DNA of 64,000 bases, taken from NCBI RefSeq assembly GCF_014062345.1, contig NZ_JACGLS010000001.1:62001-126000 (forward strand). Reading direction: 5' to 3'. Below, in pieces: positions 46,758 through 55,145 of the stretch. A program made the translations under genes and the position numbers. How positions within the stretch are numbered: the stretch's first letter is position 1; the number at the start of each line of letters is the position of its first letter. The notes beneath the pieces are model-generated. The model had not been told where the DNA came from. It did no database searches and worked only from the letters and a program-made list of their open reading frames with translations. The stretch comes from Tenacibaculum pelagium. Its GTDB lineage: Bacteria > Bacteroidota > Bacteroidia > Flavobacteriales > Flavobacteriaceae.

Positions 46758-47562
46758 AATAGATAAACAAATTGCTAATAAGCTTAAAAATAGAGAGCTT
46801 AAGCCATCAGTATCAGCTTGGGAGCGTTTAAGCAATCAGTTAGATGAACAACAGGCTTCTAAAAAAAGTATTTGGTATAAATATGCTGGTTATGCTGCAA
46901 GTATTTTGTTGTTAATTAGTTTAGGATTTTCATTTTTTTCTGAAAGTACAGTTGAGAATAGAAAAGAAATTATATCAAACGTTACTATAGATACTTTGCA
47001 ACTTAATGATGATAAAGTTGACGTTAAAGAAATTATTAATGTAGAAAATGCTCTTGCAACGAAAGAAGAAAAAGAGGTAGAAGATAAAGTTACAGAAAAG
47101 AAAATAGAAGATAAGGTAATTAACTACCAACAAAAGAAAAGTTATAGCATTGCAAGCGTAAATAAAAGTTTAAACAGAGTAGAGGAGATTAAAAAAGAAG
47201 ATGTTCCTAATCAGGTTATGATTGCGATTGCTGATAAAAAAGTAATTAAAGAAACAAGTGTAATAAAAAAAGAAGGTATTAAATCAAGAGTAAAAGTGAA
47301 TGGAGATGATTTATTATTTGCAGTTACGCATTCACCTCAAGAAGTACAAGAGTATTATGCTAAGTACAAAATAAACAGAAAAGAAGTTTTAAATACCATT
47401 CAAGAAGAGTTGATAAAATCTAATTTAAAAATTGATCCAGAAACTATTTTAGCAGAAGTTGAATTAGATATTGAAGAAACTGATTTTCAACAAAACTTTA
47501 TGAATAAATTAAAAGTAAAACTATCAGATGTAATTGTTGCATTTGCAGATAGAAATAAATAA
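46744..47562 (+). CDS. Putative anti-sigma-like membrane protein
   Basis: 272 residues from ATG at 46744 (an ATG at 46732 adds 4). A cytoplasmic N-terminus (DKQIANKLKNRELKPSVSAWERLSNQLDEQ) precedes a single membrane segment at about 47-66 (YAGYAASILLLISLGFSFF) and a charged, Lys/Glu-rich periplasmic part. The topology and the 14-base overlap with the sigma gene suggest an anti-sigma role, though no zinc-binding HxxxCxxC motif is present. Not matched to a named family. Confidence 0.65.
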   Translation: MQTNKIDKQIANKLKNRELKPSVSAWERLSNQLDEQQASKKSIWYKYAGYAASILLLISLGFSFFSESTVENRKEIISNVTIDTLQLNDDKVDVKEIINVENALATKEEKEVEDKVTEKKIEDKVINYQQKKSYSIASVNKSLNRVEEIKKEDVPNQVMIAIADKKVIKETSVIKKEGIKSRVKVNGDDLLFAVTHSPQEVQEYYAKYKINRKEVLNTIQEELIKSNLKIDPETILAEVELDIEETDFQQNFMNKLKVKLSDVIVAFADRNK

Positions 47563-47628
47563 AGCGCTTACCAATTATCGATAATTAAACTAACCTAATT
47601 ATTATCCGTTTAATTTAAAATTTAAGAA

Positions 47629-48690
47629 ATGAAAAGAATACTATTATTAGTGTTGTTTGTAACAACTATTGCCCAATCTCAAGAGAAAACATTTGAGAAT
47701 GAAGTTCAAAGAATCTCTAGAAAAATTGATAAAATAACGAAGCAACAAAAAGATTCGTTAAAACAAAAAGTTAAAGAGATTAATTTAGATCTTGAAAAAA
47801 ATAAGATTACTTCTGCAGAAGCTACAGCGTTAAAAAAAGAAGCAGCCGCATACCATGCTGCACAAATAGAAAAAAGAGTAAGTGTTCAAGAACAAAACTT
47901 ACAACAGTTAGTTCAAGATAAAATTGATGGAAATATTGCTAGTAGCGATGAAGATTTTGAAGATAATTCATTTAGCATTGGAGGAGCAAAATTTAAACTA
48001 GACTTCTCTAACAAGGATAAAGAGAAAAAGAAAAGAAGAAAAGATAAACGAACTACAACACAACTTGTTTTTGCCTTAGGGGTAAATAATGTGTTAACCG
48101 ATAATAGTTTTAGTTCTTTAAACGATTCTAATTATAAATTTTGGCAATCACATTTTTATGAATTAGGATTTACTTGGAAAACGCGTATATCAAAAGAACC
48201 ATCAAAAACCTATTTTAAATACGGACTTTCATTTCTTTGGAATAATTTAAGAGCAGAGAATAATCAGTATCACGTAGTTAATGGAGACGAAACATTATTA
48301 AACGTAAATGCAAATAATCTTAGTGAAAGTAGATTAAGACACGTACAAATGACTTTTCCAATGTATTTAGAGTTTGATTTTTCTAAAAACAAAAAATATT
48401 CAGATGATAAGATTGTAGATAGAACACATAAGTCAGTTCGATTAGGAGTAGGAGGGTTCTTCGGATTTAAACTAGGAACACGTCAATATCTTGAATATAA
48501 AAATGCTGAAGGTGTAAATATTGAAGAAGTTCAGAAAGATGGATTTAACACCAATACCATAAACTATGGTTTAAGTGCCTATATAGCTTACAAAGGTTGT
48601 GGACTATATGCTAAGTATGATTTGAATCCATTATTTAAAAACACAGATACTAGAAATATTTCATTAGGATTACGATTTGATATTAATTAA
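47629..48690 (+). CDS. Putative outer-membrane beta-barrel protein of the sigma operon
   Basis: 353 residues with a signal peptide (1-17, ending IAQS). Residues about 18-105 are highly charged and likely coiled coil (KIDKITKQQKDSLKQKVKEI). From about 140 alternating hydrophobic strands and an aromatic C-terminal strand NISLGLRFDIN suggest a beta barrel. It lies 66 bases after the anti-sigma-like gene, completing the sigma/anti-sigma/envelope-protein set common in Flavobacteriaceae. Function unknown. Confidence 0.6.
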   Translation: MKRILLLVLFVTTIAQSQEKTFENEVQRISRKIDKITKQQKDSLKQKVKEINLDLEKNKITSAEATALKKEAAAYHAAQIEKRVSVQEQNLQQLVQDKIDGNIASSDEDFEDNSFSIGGAKFKLDFSNKDKEKKKRRKDKRTTTQLVFALGVNNVLTDNSFSSLNDSNYKFWQSHFYELGFTWKTRISKEPSKTYFKYGLSFLWNNLRAENNQYHVVNGDETLLNVNANNLSESRLRHVQMTFPMYLEFDFSKNKKYSDDKIVDRTHKSVRLGVGGFFGFKLGTRQYLEYKNAEGVNIEEVQKDGFNTNTINYGLSAYIAYKGCGLYAKYDLNPLFKNTDTRNISLGLRFDIN

Positions 48691-48691
48691 C

Positions 48692-48724
48692 AAAAAAGGA
48701 GAAGCATTAAACTTCTCCTTTTTT
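48692..48724. terminator. Bidirectional terminator
   Basis: AAAAAAGGAGAAG (48692-48704) pairs perfectly with CTTCTCCTTTTTT (48712-48724), loop of 7. It serves the beta-barrel gene and the convergent desaturase-type gene. Confidence 0.92.
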
Positions 48725-49603
48725 ATTTTCTTCCCATTCTTTGCGTAAATCTCCAGATAATTTACCGCTTCCATCATGCCTCCATCCCGGAGGTTTTAAA
48801 AAATATAAAATACGTTTATTAAAGGAGGTTTTAGAAGTAAAAGAATCTTTAAACATATTATACCATTCTATAAAGGCAATTTTAATAGGATTGTAAGTGT
48901 TGATATTTGACACTAAACCATAAACAGGTTTTTCTACTTCAGGTTCAAAGGTACCAAACAGTTTATCCCAAATAATAAAAATACCAGCATGATTTCTGTC
49001 TAAATATTGCGGATTTGTAGCATGGTGTACTCTATGATGACTAGGCGTGTTAAATATAGCTTCAAACCAATTAGGCAATTTGGTTATTAATTCGGTATGA
49101 ATCCAGTATTGATATAATAAACTAACACTCATTTGCATTAATATCATTATTGGATGAAATCCTAAAAGAGCTAACGGAGCCCAAAAAATAAAAGTATAAA
49201 AACTACCAGACCAAGTTTGTCGTAAAGCAGTACTCAAATTATATTTTTGAGACGAATGGTGTACAACATGGCTTGCCCAAAACAATCTACTTTCATGCGC
49301 AATTCTATGATTCCAATAATACACTAAATCTTCAGCAAATAGCAGAAGTATCCATGACCACCAAACAAACGGAATTGTAAAAAAACGATATTGATATAAA
49401 AAAGTAAAAAAAGCAAGAACTAAAGCTTTGGTAAATAGTCCTATAAAAACATTACCTAATCCCATAGTTATTGATGTTATCGCATCTTTAAATTCATAAT
49501 CAGCTAGTTTTACTTTAACAGTTAAAATAACTTCAATTATAACTGTAGCAATAAAAAAAGGAATAGCATAGTGTATTATATTTGGTAGCTCAGGAACTTG
49601 CAT
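48707..49603 (-). CDS. Sterol desaturase/fatty acid hydroxylase family membrane protein
   Basis: 298 residues, integral membrane. Di-iron histidine clusters are present: WNHRIAHE near 115, HVVHHSSQ near 130 and HHRVHHATN near 195, with DRNHAG following. Several membrane helices (PFFIATVIIEVILTV, MGLGNVFIGLFTKALVLAFFTFLY, SLLYQYWIHTEL). The family hydroxylates or desaturates lipids; substrate unknown. Convergent with the sigma-operon and divergent from rpsF. Confidence 0.85.
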   Translation of the reverse strand: MQVPELPNIIHYAIPFFIATVIIEVILTVKVKLADYEFKDAITSITMGLGNVFIGLFTKALVLAFFTFLYQYRFFTIPFVWWSWILLLFAEDLVYYWNHRIAHESRLFWASHVVHHSSQKYNLSTALRQTWSGSFYTFIFWAPLALLGFHPIMILMQMSVSLLYQYWIHTELITKLPNWFEAIFNTPSHHRVHHATNPQYLDRNHAGIFIIWDKLFGTFEPEVEKPVYGLVSNINTYNPIKIAFIEWYNMFKDSFTSKTSFNKRILYFLKPPGWRHDGSGKLSGDLRKEWEENKKGEV

Positions 49604-49671
49604 AAAGACATTCTAATTATAAAAGGAAACAAACTTACATAAAATCAATAAAATAAATAAGTACTAAATAC

Positions 49672-49702
49672 TTGTTAATAGGATATAATATAACTATATT
49701 TG
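49672..49702 (+). promoter_or_regulatory. Promoter of the rpsF-rpsR-rplI operon
   Basis: TTG (49672-49674) and TATATTTG (49695-49702) separated by 20 bases, a textbook Bacteroidota -33/-7 pair, 34 bases before the rpsF ATG. Confidence 0.75.
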
Positions 49703-49736
49703 CAGGCTTAAAAATAAAATTTTAAACATTTTAATT

Positions 49737-50078
49737 ATGAATCATTACGAAACTGTTTTCATTTTGAATCCCGTTTTATCTGAAACTCAGATAAAGGAGA
49801 CAGTAAAGAAGTTTGAGGACTATTTACTTTCTAAAGGTGCTGAAATGATTTCTAAAGAAGATTGGGGCTTAAAAAAATTAGCTTATCCAATCGAAAAGAA
49901 GAAAAGTGGATTTTACCACTTATTAGAGTACAAAGTAGCAGGAGAAGCTATTACTGCTTTTGAATTAGAGTTCAGAAGAGATGATAGCGTTATGCGTTAT
50001 TTAACTGTAAAGTTAGACAAGCATGCTGCAGCTTGGGCTGAAAAAAGAAGAAATCGTGTTAAATCTGCAAAAAAGTAA
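49737..50078 (+). CDS. rpsF: 30S ribosomal protein S6
   Basis: 113 residues. NHYETVFILNPVLSETQIKETVKKFEDYL at the N-terminus and RRDDSVMRYLTVKLDKHA in the second half are S6 signatures. Binds 16S rRNA with S18. First gene of the conserved operon rpsF-rpsR-rplI; rpsR begins 3 bases after the stop. Confidence 0.97.
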   Translation: MNHYETVFILNPVLSETQIKETVKKFEDYLLSKGAEMISKEDWGLKKLAYPIEKKKSGFYHLLEYKVAGEAITAFELEFRRDDSVMRYLTVKLDKHAAAWAEKRRNRVKSAKK

Positions 50079-50081
50079 GAA

Positions 50082-50378
50082 ATGGCATCAATAGATCAAC
50101 AAGCAAAAGGAAACAAGCAAGGAGAAGTACGTTACTTAACTCCGCTTGATATTGAGACAAAGAAAGAAGCTAAATACTGTCGTTTTAAAAAGAATGGTAT
50201 TAAATACATCGATTATAAAGATGCAGACTTCTTAATGTATTTAGTAAACGAGCAAGGTAAAATTTTACCAAGACGTTTAACAGGAACATCATTAAAGTAT
50301 CAACGTAAAGTGGCACAAGCTATTAAAAGAGCACGTCACTTAGCATTAATGCCATACGTTGGTGATTTGTTAAAATAA
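50082..50378 (+). CDS. rpsR: 30S ribosomal protein S18
   Basis: 98 residues. [49 protein letters not shown] is characteristic of S18, S6's partner in the platform. Slightly long N-terminus with Gln/Lys. Middle gene of the operon. Confidence 0.97.
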   Translation: MASIDQQAKGNKQGEVRYLTPLDIETKKEAKYCRFKKNGIKYIDYKDADFLMYLVNEQGKILPRRLTGTSLKYQRKVAQAIKRARHLALMPYVGDLLK

Positions 50379-50393
50379 TAAAGAAGTAGAAAC

Positions 50394-50843
50394 ATGGAAT
50401 TGATATTAAAACAAGACGTAGAAAACTTAGGTTTTAAAGACGATGTTGTAACTGTTAAGAATGGTTATGGTCGTAACTACCTAATACCTCAAGGATATGC
50501 AACTTTAGCTACTTCTTCAGCTAAAAAAGTATTAGCTGAAAATTTAAAGCAACGTGCTTTTAAAGAAGCTAAATTAGTAGAAGATGCTACTAAAATAGCT
50601 GAAACTGTTAAAGGTTACGAATTAAAGATTGCTTCTAAAGTAGGATTTGGAGATAAGTTATTTGGTTCAGTAAACAACATTGATGTTGCTGCTGCCATAG
50701 CTAAAGCTGGAACTGAAATTGATAAGAAATTTATCAAAGTTACTGGAGGTAACGTAAAAAGATTAGGAAAATACAACGCTGCTGTACGTTTACACAGAGC
50801 AGTAGTTGCTGATATTGTATTTGAAGTAGTTGCTGAAAAGTAA
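50394..50843 (+). CDS. rplI: 50S ribosomal protein L9
   Basis: 149 residues. MELILKQDVENLGFKDDVVTVKNGYGRNYLIPQGYA is the L9 N-terminal domain, followed by the long connecting helix and the C-terminal domain (KLFGSVNNIDVAAAI). Last gene of the operon, with a terminator 27 bases after the stop. Confidence 0.97.
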   Translation: MELILKQDVENLGFKDDVVTVKNGYGRNYLIPQGYATLATSSAKKVLAENLKQRAFKEAKLVEDATKIAETVKGYELKIASKVGFGDKLFGSVNNIDVAAAIAKAGTEIDKKFIKVTGGNVKRLGKYNAAVRLHRAVVADIVFEVVAEK

Positions 50844-50869
50844 TCTTTAAATAACATATAACACCTATA

Positions 50870-50897
50870 AAGCCTACTCATTTGAGTAGGCTTTTTC
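50870..50897 (+). terminator. Intrinsic terminator of the rpsF operon
   Basis: AAAGCCTACTCA / TGAGTAGGCTTT (50870-50881 with 50884-50895), followed by T. Confidence 0.9.
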
Positions 50898-50946
50898 TAT
50901 TTTAAGAACGTCTTTTTAAGAGAGAAAAGTGATTAAACTATAATAA

Positions 50947-50992
50947 AGGGGGATTTTCCTATTAGTTTAATTGAATTAATTCGTGATATTTG
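50947..50992 (+). promoter_or_regulatory. Conserved box plus -7-like element before small RNA A
   Basis: AGGGGGATTTTCCTAT (50947-50962) is followed after 22 bases by GATATTTG (50985-50992), one or two bases off TAnnTTTG. The same box with the same 22-base spacing precedes small RNA B. Confidence 0.5.
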
Positions 50993-50995
50993 TAA

Positions 50996-51101
50996 TGTAA
51001 TTAAAGATAGGGGACTTTATTACAACGTTTTAAGATATAGTCTTTTGAGGGGTTGATTATATTTTAAAAAAACTCTGATCTTAGTAGATCAGAGTTTTTA
51101 T
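50996..51101 (+). ncRNA. Candidate small RNA A with GGGG-loop hairpins
   Basis: Non-coding segment between rplI and lysA. Hairpin 1: GTAATTAAAG/CTTTATTAC (50997-51006 with 51015-51023, one bulged T) with loop ATAGGGGA. Hairpin 2: AAGATATAGTC/GATTATATTTT (51032-51042 with 51055-51065, two G-T pairs) with loop TTTTGAGGGGTT. It ends at a bidirectional terminator (51066-51101). A second element of the same design lies at 52472-52568. The repetition of structure with changed stem bases (compensating pairs) supports a real RNA. Start estimated from the -7-like box. Confidence 0.6.
51066..51101. terminator. Bidirectional terminator of small RNA A and lysA
   Basis: AAACTCTGATCT / AGATCAGAGTTT (51070-51081 with 51086-51097, loop TAGT) with A-tract before and T-tract after. 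Confidence 0.92.
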
Positions 51102-51102
51102 T

Positions 51103-52308
51103 TTATATAATATGTTCTTCTTGATTATTTAAAATATCGTTTATAGTTTCTCTTTTTCGTATTAAAAAATCTTTTCCTTTATAAATCATTACTTCTGCGG
51201 GTTTGTATCTTGAATTGTAATTTGAAGCCATTGAAAAACAATAAGCTCCAGCATTAGAGAATGCTAAAATATCATCTTCAGATATTTCATTAATCCTTCT
51301 ATTAATTGCAAAAGTATCAGTTTCGCATATATAACCTACAACACTATAAAAGCGCTCTCTACCAGTTGGGTTTGAAATGTTTTTTATATGATGGTAAGAA
51401 TCGTATAGCATAGGTCTAATAAGATGATTAAAACCGCTATCGATACCTGCAAAAACAGTAGACGTTGTTTGTTTTACCACATTTACTTTTGTTAAAAAAT
51501 GACCAGCATCACTAACTAAATACTTTCCAGGTTCAAACATTAAGGTAATATCTTTACCATATTCTTTACAAAACTGATTGAATCGAAGTGATAGTTTTTT
51601 TCCTAACTCTTCAATATTCGTAGAAATATCACCTTCTTTATAAGGTACTTTAAAGCCACTACCAAAATCAATAAAATCTATATTTTTAAATTCCTTAGTA
51701 ACATTAAATAAAATTTCTGCAGCTCTTAAAAAAGTATCAATATCTAATATATCAGACCCAGTATGCATATGAATTCCATTAATGTGCATACCAGTGTTTT
51801 GAATCACTCTTTTTATATGTGGGATTTGATGAATAGAAATTCCGAATTTAGAATCGATATGACCTACCGAGATTTTACTATTTCCACCAGCCATAATATG
51901 TGGGTTAATACGAATACATACTGGTGTTTTAGGATGTTTTTGTCCGAATAATTCTAATATAGAAAGATTATCGATATTTATTTGAACTCCTAATTTAGCA
52001 ACATCTTCAATTTCTTTTAACGATACGCAGTTGGGTGTATAAATAATATCTTTAGGGTTAAAGCCAGCTAGTAATCCTAATTTTACTTCTTGAATAGAAA
52101 CTGTATCTAAACCACTTTTTAAATTGTTAAATACTTTTAATATATTAATGTTTGAAAGTGCTTTTACTGCATAGTTTATTTTTAATTTTTTTACCTTAGA
52201 AAAAGCGCTAACGAATTTAGTATACTGACTAATTATTTTTTCAGTATCGTAAACATACAAAGGTGTTTCATACTTTCTTGCTAAATTTAATAAGCTATTT
52301 TCATCCAT
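51103..52308 (-). CDS. lysA: Diaminopimelate decarboxylase
   Basis: 401 residues from ATG at 52308 (MDENSLLNLARKYETPLYVYD); an upstream ATG at 52380 is rejected because a promoter box lies inside that extension. Fold-type III PLP enzyme producing lysine from meso-DAP. PLP lysine K49 in INYAVKALSN, GIHMHTGSDI, the glycine-rich DFGSGFKVPY, EPGKYLVSDAG, and the C-terminal GYICETDTFA and FSNAGAYCFSMASNYNSR are all typical. Flanked on both sides by the two related small RNA candidates. Confidence 0.95.
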   Translation of the reverse strand: MDENSLLNLARKYETPLYVYDTEKIISQYTKFVSAFSKVKKLKINYAVKALSNINILKVFNNLKSGLDTVSIQEVKLGLLAGFNPKDIIYTPNCVSLKEIEDVAKLGVQINIDNLSILELFGQKHPKTPVCIRINPHIMAGGNSKISVGHIDSKFGISIHQIPHIKRVIQNTGMHINGIHMHTGSDILDIDTFLRAAEILFNVTKEFKNIDFIDFGSGFKVPYKEGDISTNIEELGKKLSLRFNQFCKEYGKDITLMFEPGKYLVSDAGHFLTKVNVVKQTTSTVFAGIDSGFNHLIRPMLYDSYHHIKNISNPTGRERFYSVVGYICETDTFAINRRINEISEDDILAFSNAGAYCFSMASNYNSRYKPAEVMIYKGKDFLIRKRETINDILNNQEEHII

Positions 52309-52328
52309 ATTATTTGCTTTTAATGAAG

Positions 52329-52336
52329 CAAAAATA
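52329..52336 (-). promoter_or_regulatory. Putative promoter -7 box of lysA
   Basis: TATTTTTG on the minus strand matches TAnnTTTG, 20 bases upstream of the ATG at 52308. Confidence 0.5.
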
Positions 52337-52423
52337 TTTAAGTAAATATGTACAGAAAATAAAATATAAAAATCATACAAATTGTTGTTTTTTGTAAAAT
52401 ACAGGAAATTACTATTGAGAAAT

Positions 52424-52468
52424 AGGGGGTTTTCCTATCGTCTGATATTCTAAAAAAAAACATATTTG
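52424..52468 (+). promoter_or_regulatory. Conserved box plus -7-like element before small RNA B
   Basis: AGGGGGTTTTCCTAT (52424-52438) followed after 22 bases by CATATTTG (52461-52468), one base off TAnnTTTG. The box itself contains the inverted repeat ATAGG/CCTAT (52422-52426 with 52434-52438). Same arrangement as before small RNA A. Confidence 0.5.
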
Positions 52469-52471
52469 CAA

Positions 52472-52568
52472 TGAAATAAATATAAGGGGATTTATTTCAC
52501 ATGATTGATATTTTCTTTAAGGGGTAGAAAAATATCATAAAAAAACTCTAGCTTCGGCTAGAGTTTTT
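52472..52568 (+). ncRNA. Candidate small RNA B with GGGG-loop hairpins
   Basis: Paralogue of small RNA A. Hairpin 1: perfect TGAAATAAA/TTTATTTCA (52472-52480 with 52491-52499), loop TATAAGGGGA. Hairpin 2: TGATATTTTC/GAAAAATATCA (52506-52515 with 52527-52537, one bulge), loop TTTAAGGGGTA. Terminator at 52541-52568. The first GGGG starts exactly 18 bases after the -7-like box in both A and B. Stem sequences differ while pairing is kept. No open frame with coding character. Confidence 0.6.
52538..52568. terminator. Bidirectional terminator of small RNA B and pepT
   Basis: AAAAACTCTAGC - TTCG - GCTAGAGTTTTT (52541-52568), a perfect 12-bp stem with a TTCG tetraloop. Confidence 0.93.
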
Positions 52569-52596
52569 GATTTTTATAACTGAAATGTTATTTTGA

Positions 52597-53835
52597 TTAA
52601 CTATTCTTTTCAGCTACTTTCTGAGCAATACCAACAATTACTTCAGTAGCTTTTAAAATGCTTTCAACAGGAACATATTCATAGCGTCCATGAAAATTAT
52701 GACCTCCTGCGAAAATATTAGGACATGGTAATCCTTTATATGATAATTGAGAACCATCGGTACCACCACGAATTGGTTTAATTAATGGAGTAATTCCCAT
52801 ATCTTTCATTACTTCTTCAGCGATATCAACAATATGCATTACAGGAGTAACCTTTTCTTTCATATTATAATACTGATCTTTAATATCAACAGTAATTAGT
52901 TTTTGACCACGTTTAGCGTTTAAAACTTCAGCTAAATCTAATACAGCTTGCTTACGTTTATTAAACAAATCCATATCATGATCTCTAATAATGTACTGTA
53001 ATGTAGTTTGTTCTACTTTTCCTTCCATATTATGTAAATGGAAAAAACCTTCGTAACCAGATGTTCTTTCAGGAACTTCATCTTCTGGTAAAGCGTTGAT
53101 GAACTCACTAGCGATGGTCATAGAGTTAATCATTTTTCCTTTTGCATATCCTGGGTGTACAATTTTACCATTAATAGTAACCTTTGCTCCGGCTGCATTA
53201 AAGTTTTCATATTCTAATTCACCAATCTGACTACCATCCATCGTATAAGCCCATTGAGCTCCAAATTTTTCTACATCAAACATGTGAGCTCCTTTACCAA
53301 CTTCTTCATCAGGAGGGAAGCATACTCTAATTTTACCATGTTTAATTTCTGGATGCTGAATTAAATATTCCATTGCTGAAACAATTTCAGTAACACCAGC
53401 TTTATCATCTGCACCTAATAATGTTGTACCGTCAGTAGTAATAATAGTTTGTCCTTTGTACTGTAATAAATCCTCAAAATAATCTGGAGATAAAACTATG
53501 TTTTGTTCTTCATTTAAAACAATGTCTTTACCATTATAATTCTCATGGATTTGAGGCTTAACATTAGCTCCAGTAAAATCAGGACTAGTATCAATATGCG
53601 CTACAAAACCAATTGTTGGTACTTCGTAATCTAAATTACTAGGTAGTGTTGCCATTAAATAACAGTTCTCATCTAAATCAACATCTTCCATTCCAATCTC
53701 TTTCAATTCTTTTTCAAGAACACGAGCTAAATCCCATTGTTTCTCTGTACTAGGAAAAGCTGGATTGTTTGGATCACTTTCAGTATCAATAGTTACGTAT
53801 TTTATAAATCGATCGATGATATGTTGTTTGTTCAT
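52597..53835 (-). CDS. pepT: Peptidase T (tripeptidase, M20 family)
   Basis: 412 residues. Cytoplasmic zinc aminotripeptidase. Metal-site motifs: [16 protein letters not shown] [12 protein letters not shown] near 78, [15 protein letters not shown] near 136, [11 protein letters not shown] near 172, and [31 protein letters not shown] near the C-terminus. Length matches PepT. Single gene with a promoter box TATTTTTG at 53856-53863. Confidence 0.95.
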   Translation of the reverse strand: MNKQHIIDRFIKYVTIDTESDPNNPAFPSTEKQWDLARVLEKELKEIGMEDVDLDENCYLMATLPSNLDYEVPTIGFVAHIDTSPDFTGANVKPQIHENYNGKDIVLNEEQNIVLSPDYFEDLLQYKGQTIITTDGTTLLGADDKAGVTEIVSAMEYLIQHPEIKHGKIRVCFPPDEEVGKGAHMFDVEKFGAQWAYTMDGSQIGELEYENFNAAGAKVTINGKIVHPGYAKGKMINSMTIASEFINALPEDEVPERTSGYEGFFHLHNMEGKVEQTTLQYIIRDHDMDLFNKRKQAVLDLAEVLNAKRGQKLITVDIKDQYYNMKEKVTPVMHIVDIAEEVMKDMGITPLIKPIRGGTDGSQLSYKGLPCPNIFAGGHNFHGRYEYVPVESILKATEVIVGIAQKVAEKNS

Positions 53836-53855
53836 TGGTATATTTTTAAGAAGTT

Positions 53856-53863
53856 CAAAAATA
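53856..53863 (-). promoter_or_regulatory. Putative promoter -7 box of pepT
   Basis: TATTTTTG on the minus strand matches TAnnTTTG, 20 bases upstream of the pepT ATG. Confidence 0.5.
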
Positions 53864-53946
53864 GTTATTTCAGTTGTATTTTATCAATTAATTTTATGAC
53901 TTTACAAATACATTTATACACTAAATAGCCTCAGTTTATTTAAGTT

Positions 53947-55017
53947 TTAATTATCCTGTTTATAATAAGCAATTAATAAATCTACCACATAACTGTAAGA
54001 CTTAATTCCTTTGGTTTGATTATTTGCTTTTAAATAAGAGTTATAGCCTTTTTTTAAATAAGGCTCAATAGGGTTATCAAACTGTTTCCAGTGTAAATAG
54101 CTATCTCTATAATCTTTGTAAATACCTTTGTTTACTGACTTTTTAATTTCCTTAGCGATTTCTTTATCGTGCTTATAAACTTGACCAATGCAATAATTAT
54201 AAGCCATTCGATACCCCGAATATTTAAAGTACAAATCATCATTTGCAATTGATGATAGAAAACCAACAAAATTAGCATCATTTTCTGCTGCCCAACCTAT
54301 TTGATGTGCCATTTCATGGCAGGTAGTTGAGGGATATCCTGTTTTTGGAATCATATCGTTTATTTGAGCTTCACCAGTAATAGGATTGATATAACCTGCA
54401 GTTCCGTTATAAGATTGAAACAAGCTCACTAAGGAGCTTTTTATAGAGGGAATTTTATAAATTAATTGAGGGTAAGTCTTCGATAAATTATCATATCCAT
54501 TAGGAGCTAGTTTGTAAATTTCTTTTTGAGAATATGGAGTTTCAATTTTTAAAGTATCATTTTTTGTAATTTGTAAATGAACTTTATTTAGTTCAGAAAC
54601 AATTTGTTTTGTTGTTTTTACTAACTCTTCAGTAGAATATTTTGATTGTTGTAAGCCTAAATTTTCAGCTAATGGCTCTCTAAAATAATTTAAGCCCCAA
54701 AAAGCATAAAAACAAAAATAAACGATTGATAAAATTGCTATAAACTTTAAAGTATGATGTAAAAGGTTTTTAAATCTGTTTTTAATTAATTGATATAGTC
54801 CTCTTGCAAAAAAGAAAATTAATATAAAGCCTAAAACATCACCAAAAGAAAATGGAACCCATCCTAAAATGAAACGAAAGAATTTTGAGATGTATTTGTA
54901 AATTCCATTACTATAATATTGTTCAATTATTGATGACCTTTGGCTTAAAAATTGCACTAAAAAGATCTGAATTGGTAATGCTATTGCAAGGAAAAAATAT
55001 TTTTTTTTGTGATGCAT
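53947..55017 (-). CDS. DUF3810 family membrane protein with HExxH-like zinc motif
   Basis: 356 residues. Three membrane segments occur in the first 120 residues (FFLAIALPIQIFLVQFL, VLGFILIFFFARGLYQL, FIAILSIVYFCFYAFWGLNYF). The soluble part carries TTCHEMAHQIGWAAENDANFVGFL, an HEMAH zinc motif like that of gluzincin proteases with a downstream glutamate/asparagine-rich segment. DUF3810 is common in Bacteroidota and usually uncharacterised; membrane-bound protease activity is inferred only from the motif. Divergent from dnaB. Confidence 0.8.
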   Translation of the reverse strand: MHHKKKYFFLAIALPIQIFLVQFLSQRSSIIEQYYSNGIYKYISKFFRFILGWVPFSFGDVLGFILIFFFARGLYQLIKNRFKNLLHHTLKFIAILSIVYFCFYAFWGLNYFREPLAENLGLQQSKYSTEELVKTTKQIVSELNKVHLQITKNDTLKIETPYSQKEIYKLAPNGYDNLSKTYPQLIYKIPSIKSSLVSLFQSYNGTAGYINPITGEAQINDMIPKTGYPSTTCHEMAHQIGWAAENDANFVGFLSSIANDDLYFKYSGYRMAYNYCIGQVYKHDKEIAKEIKKSVNKGIYKDYRDSYLHWKQFDNPIEPYLKKGYNSYLKANNQTKGIKSYSYVVDLLIAYYKQDN

Positions 55018-55132
55018 GACATCAAAAATAAGAAAGTTGATACGTTATCAACAAGTTAATAACAATTTTGTTTACAAAATTTGTGTATAAAGAAAGTTGA
55101 ACATCGCTCCTACAAATATCATCTTAAAAATT

Positions 55133-55140
55133 TACATTTG
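55133..55140 (+). promoter_or_regulatory. Putative promoter -7 box of dnaB
   Basis: TACATTTG, exact TAnnTTTG, ends only 5 bases before the dnaB ATG, so the transcript would start at or next to the start codon. Confidence 0.5.
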
Positions 55141-55145
55141 CTGTT

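Noticed and set aside
50996..52568. 6S RNA or SRP RNA identity for the small RNA candidates
   Set aside because: 6S RNA is one long hairpin with a central bubble, and SRP RNA has a characteristic apical loop; neither is seen in A, B or the 46-kb element.
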